Positions 61,173 through 64,000 of a stretch of 64,000 nt of DNA are shown piece after piece. The DNA is from Mongoliibacter ruber (lineage in GTDB: Bacteria > Bacteroidota > Bacteroidia > Cytophagales > Cyclobacteriaceae), in the NCBI RefSeq assembly GCF_003003005.1, contig NZ_PVTR01000002.1, positions 458,831 to 522,830 of the forward strand. Reading direction: 5' to 3'. The notes beneath the pieces were generated by a model that was given only the letters and a program-made list of their open reading frames with translations, was not told the DNA's origin and searched no databases. The translations under genes and the position numbers were made by a program. Each line of letters starts with the position of its first letter. Position 1 is the stretch's first letter.

Positions 61173-62483
61173 ATGAAAAGTAAACTTCAATATCTTCTTT
61201 TATTAATTTTTTGTTTTGCCTGTGGAAATGAAGATACAAGTATTCAGCTAGGTAAAATAGAAGCTTTTGCTGAAATGGTCTCCGCAGATCTTAAACACCT
61301 TGCTTTGAGCGAACCCATGCCATCCAAAGATGTGGATAAGTTATGGTCTGAGGCCCAGTTAATCGCAGAGAAATATGGAGTGCAGGTTTATAGGGAAGTC
61401 GAACTTATTAAAACCTCTTTGTTTCCTTCAGATATTTCTTATGGGAAAGAAGTTTTAATATTTCACAAGGAAAATGGCTTAAGGTCATATTTGGATTTGA
61501 AAGAAAACTTCAAAAATTATGATGAAGAGGATGCCGCAAGGAGATTTGGACGTCTTTTGGGTTATCCTGTACATTATATCAATTCCCTTTTGGCGAAAAA
61601 CACAGCTTTTAGAACGTTACCTGATTTTGGCATTCAGGCAACCAATATTTTCCTATACTATGAAGACTTACCTGCGGCCCAAAAATTCTACCAAGAACTT
61701 CTTGGAATGGAGGTGGTTTCGGATTATGAGTTTGCAAAGACACTTAGGGTTTCAGAGGATTCCTTTATCACTTTGGTTGATGCTGCTGTTGGTCGTCACA
61801 AATTAGATGAACCCAAAACAGTTGCTATAGCCTTATTGACAGACCAATTACCTGAATGGTATGCTTATCTACAAGAGAGTCAAGTTCCCATCAAATATGA
61901 ATACAAGCCTAAGGAAAACAATGCCCATGATGGCTTTGTGGCAGTGGATCCGGAAGGGTACCTCTTGGAATTTGAAACCTTCAAGCAGCATCCCGAAAAT
62001 GAAAAACTCATGCCTCAAATTCAGAAGTTTTCTGCCTTGCCCACAGTGTCGGATGACGTTGCGGCCGGATTGGGTTTTTATGGGGCAGTTACTTGGCTTT
62101 ACTACGAAGATTTACAGGAGGCGGAGCTTTTTTATGAGGAAAAAATAGGTTTGCCACTCATCGTCGACCAAGGCTGGGCCAAGGTGTATCAAGCCTCACA
62201 GACAGGATACATAGGTCTGGTAGATGAAAGGCGTGGGATGCACAATTTCACGGAAAAAAAAGGAGCTAGTGTGGCATTCATAGTGGAAGACTTGGAAGGT
62301 TGGTATAACTATGTGCAACAACATTCCCCCTTGCCTTTAGAAAGAGAAATGTACGTTGGAAATGAAGAAAGGTACAAAGCCTTTGTTGGGTTAGATCCGG
62401 GAAAGTATTTTTTGGAGTTTAATAGTTATTTGGAGCACTCTGATAATAAGCGCTTATTTGAGATATTAGAAAGCAATAAATAA
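61173..62483 (+). CDS. Lipoprotein with two glyoxalase/VOC domains
   Basis: Start is the ATG at 61173 (MKSKLQYLLLLIFCFACGNED); the reading from 61077 runs through the terminator. Lipobox CFAC gives Cys17. After a helical N-region (25-150) come two VOC domains. The first, TNIFLYYEDLPAAQKFYQELLGMEVVSDYEFAKTLRV, starts near residue 180. The second, VTWLYYEDLQEAELFYEEKIGLPLIVDQGWAKVYQ, starts near residue 310. Each ends with a strand holding Glu (YLLEFETF, YFLEFNSY). VOC proteins are usually cytosolic; placing a double one on the envelope is unusual. Activity unknown. 436 residues. Confidence 0.85.
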   Translation: MKSKLQYLLLLIFCFACGNEDTSIQLGKIEAFAEMVSADLKHLALSEPMPSKDVDKLWSEAQLIAEKYGVQVYREVELIKTSLFPSDISYGKEVLIFHKENGLRSYLDLKENFKNYDEEDAARRFGRLLGYPVHYINSLLAKNTAFRTLPDFGIQATNIFLYYEDLPAAQKFYQELLGMEVVSDYEFAKTLRVSEDSFITLVDAAVGRHKLDEPKTVAIALLTDQLPEWYAYLQESQVPIKYEYKPKENNAHDGFVAVDPEGYLLEFETFKQHPENEKLMPQIQKFSALPTVSDDVAAGLGFYGAVTWLYYEDLQEAELFYEEKIGLPLIVDQGWAKVYQASQTGYIGLVDERRGMHNFTEKKGASVAFIVEDLEGWYNYVQQHSPLPLEREMYVGNEERYKAFVGLDPGKYFLEFNSYLEHSDNKRLFEILESNK

Positions 62484-62610
62484 TCCTGTGGGGAAAATTG
62501 ACGGTTAAAAGGCATAAGTTTGGGGAATATTTTCCTCGAAGTAGGCCTCATTACTCCTTTGAGTGTTTGCACAATTATTGTTTTACTTGAGTATTCAATA
62601 AGAGTGAGTT

Positions 62611-63744
62611 ATGTCATTAGATAAGATTTTCAAAGATCCAGCAAAGGTATGTGCCTATTTTTTAGCGATAATCGGGTTCTTTTTTCTTGGGAAAGGGTTG
62701 ATAGCTTCTAAAGGTGTTTTGGCACCAGTGGTAGTCGCTTTGATTTTGGCGATGTTATCTGTACCAGTAGCCCGAAAACTAGAATCCTGGAATTTTCCCA
62801 GAATCTGGTCTACTGTTACTGTGCTTCTGCTCAATTTGATAGTAATCATAGGCGTGTCGGCATTGATTTCCTTCCAAGTGCGCAATTTTTTGGATGAATC
62901 GGATGATCTCAAAAAAGAATTCTACCCAACATTAGTTTCTATTGAGGAATTCGTGCTGAAACATACACCGATTGACAGGGGAAGTATGGAATCATACAAA
63001 GAAGATTTTGGGATTGAGGAAGATAATGGAGAAGATTCGGAAGAAAAACCAGATGGAGAAGAAGTCAAAGAAAATCAAAAAGGTGCAATAGAGGTTTTGG
63101 GAGCTACTTTCGGCTTTATAGCTGACTTCATCTTGATGTTTGTATACTTGTTCCTCATACTCTTGTATCGACGAAAATTCTTTAAGTTCGCACTCTTACT
63201 TTTCCCTGACGATAAACGAGAGAGGTATAGAAAACCGATTTTGAAATCCACCAAACTGGTGCAGTATTATTTAGGAGGAAGGTTGACCTTAATGGTACTT
63301 TTGGTTGGTTTGTATGCTACCGGCTTATGGATTTCAGGGGTTGAGAATTTTATATTGGCAAGTCTGATTGGTGCTGTCCTTTCTATTATTCCATTTATTG
63401 GAAATATGGGGGCTTATGTGATAGCACTCATTTTAGGAGTGGGTTCCGGAGGTGAGACAGACATGATTATAGGGATTACCATCACATTTTTGATTGTTCA
63501 GTTTCTGGACACTTATGTCTTTCAGCCAATTATATTCAGCAATAAGCTCAACATCAATCCCTTCTTTGTGATTTTATCAGTATTGATAGGGAATGCCATT
63601 TGGGGAATTATCGGAATGGTGATTGCAATACCTGTTTTTGCCATAATTACTGTTTTCTGCAGGAACATTCCAGAATTACAGGCTTTCGGTTATCTCTTTG
63701 GCAATGAAGAAAAAACAATGAAGAAAGCGGGTTCAGAAAAGTAA
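62611..63744 (+). CDS. AI-2E family transporter (TqsA/PerM-like)
   Basis: Product of 377 residues with about eight membrane helices. Typical landmarks are the N-terminal LAPVVVALILAMLSVPVARKLE, the conserved YYLGGRLTLMVLLVGLYATGLWISGVENFILASLIGAVLSIIPFIGNMGAYV, and the C-terminal FVILSVLIGNAIWGIIGMVIAIPVFAIITV. A long acidic loop (about 128-160: EEDNGEDSEEKPDGEEVKEN) is inserted between helices 3 and 4. Substrate not evident; family members export AI-2, ions or other solutes. Confidence 0.9.
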   Translation: MSLDKIFKDPAKVCAYFLAIIGFFFLGKGLIASKGVLAPVVVALILAMLSVPVARKLESWNFPRIWSTVTVLLLNLIVIIGVSALISFQVRNFLDESDDLKKEFYPTLVSIEEFVLKHTPIDRGSMESYKEDFGIEEDNGEDSEEKPDGEEVKENQKGAIEVLGATFGFIADFILMFVYLFLILLYRRKFFKFALLLFPDDKRERYRKPILKSTKLVQYYLGGRLTLMVLLVGLYATGLWISGVENFILASLIGAVLSIIPFIGNMGAYVIALILGVGSGGETDMIIGITITFLIVQFLDTYVFQPIIFSNKLNINPFFVILSVLIGNAIWGIIGMVIAIPVFAIITVFCRNIPELQAFGYLFGNEEKTMKKAGSEK

Positions 63745-63758
63745 TGAAAGATACTGAG

Positions 63759-63891
63759 GCGTCACTCTGAGATTTTAACATTGGAAAAATTGTTCAGAAA
63801 AGATAATTGCGTCTGTTGCTGCGTCATCCTGAGTTTTTAAAATTTGGCATTTACAGAAAGGGAATGACAGTTTGGTCCGCGTCATGCTGAA
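63759..63891. repeat. Degenerate GCGTCA-CTGA repeats
   Basis: Three copies of GCGTCA-n2-CTGA(G/A) at 63759-63771, 63821-63833 and 63879-63891, about 60 bp apart. The last continues into ACGGAGCTTTCGGAGTTGAA, a pattern of the GTCAT-CTGA-C / GAAGCATCTC interspersed intergenic repeats common in this bacterial group. Confidence 0.6.
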
Positions 63892-63947
63892 CGGAGCTTT
63901 CGGAGTTGAAGCATCTCCTACCTTACAGCTTATGAGACCCCCTGAAT

Positions 63948-63979
63948 CCCGATATCCCGATATCCCGATATTTATCGGG
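63948..63979. repeat. Tandem CCCGATAT units ending in a palindrome
   Basis: CCCGATAT occurs three times head to tail (63948-63971). The third opens into the 16-bp palindrome CCCGATATTTATCGGG (63964-63979), with the same 7-bp arms as the tRNA-Leu insertion at 5491-5506. Confidence 0.85.
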
Positions 63980-64000
63980 ACGGGACGGGACGGGACGGGG
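63977..64000 (+). repeat. GGGAC tandem repeat, potential G-quadruplex
   Basis: Five GGG runs separated by AC, the last being GGGG at the window edge. It meets the four-run short-loop pattern for a parallel quadruplex. The array may continue beyond the window. Confidence 0.75.

Overview
The window reads as chromosomal DNA of a Bacteroidota bacterium, most likely order Cytophagales, family Cyclobacteriaceae (Algoriphagus/Belliella-like). The support is: a fused SecDF; TonB-dependent, CBM9-like and lipoprotein genes in Bacteroidota style; DUF4286- and DUF4221-type proteins; a promoter of the Bacteroidota TTTG/TAnnTTTG type; and a carotenoid cluster with fusion-type lycopene cyclase, CruF, CrtZ and CrtW, the gene set known for flexixanthin-type pigments in Algoriphagus. 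No phage, IS element or CRISPR array was seen. Most genes are ordinary chromosomal housekeeping genes.

Layout. 1-5.1 kb: 5' part of secA (runs off the left edge), dapF, an exported Mn-type superoxide dismutase, a lipoprotein and a MazG-like pyrophosphohydrolase. 5.2-5.7 kb: tRNA-Leu(TAA) embedded in partial tandem copies of itself that carry small palindromic insertions, then tRNA-Gly(GCC). 5.8-12.9 kb: LuxR-type regulator, mutS, a SpoU methyltransferase, csaA, a Rieske protein, tag and small proteins. 13.0-20.4 kb: carotenoid locus. cruF-crtZ-carH form one transcription unit. An ECF sigma gene heads crtI-crtB-crtYcd-ispH-crtW. Between the two units lies a promoter overlapped by a perfect inverted repeat, with a second imperfect copy of the same geometry upstream; this looks like an operator for the B12-binding CarH-like regulator.

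20.5-35.7 kb: TonB-dependent receptor, BamA-like barrel, a Fic remnant, MaoC, methyltransferase, mtgA, a recJ-lptB-GH3 operon, mazG, glmM and a cysteine desulfurase. 35.8-41.6 kb: a DUF4221 lipoprotein, then a minus-strand cluster of three paralogous seven-helix membrane proteins alternating with two paralogous small soluble proteins that end in a CPPxC tail, followed by a histidine kinase/response regulator pair. I recognise no described system in this cluster, and it is my main candidate for something new. 41.6-51.8 kb: secDF, udk, rdgB, polA, radA, yjbQ. 51.9-59.5 kb: envelope and carbohydrate genes (CBM9/DUF5916 barrel, six-hairpin glycosidase-like lipoprotein, ChbG/YdjC deacetylase). 59.6-64 kb: cryptochrome-DASH, a double-VOC lipoprotein, an AI-2E family transporter, and a terminal intergenic stretch of short repeats, palindromes and a run of GGGAC units.

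Functional threads. Light and oxidative stress recur: carotenoids, a B12-type photoreceptor-like regulator, cryptochrome-DASH, exported SOD, mutS, tag and recJ. Envelope biogenesis is the other theme: SecA, SecDF, LptB, MtgA and GlmM. All function calls rest on motif recognition and general family knowledge; no database search was run.
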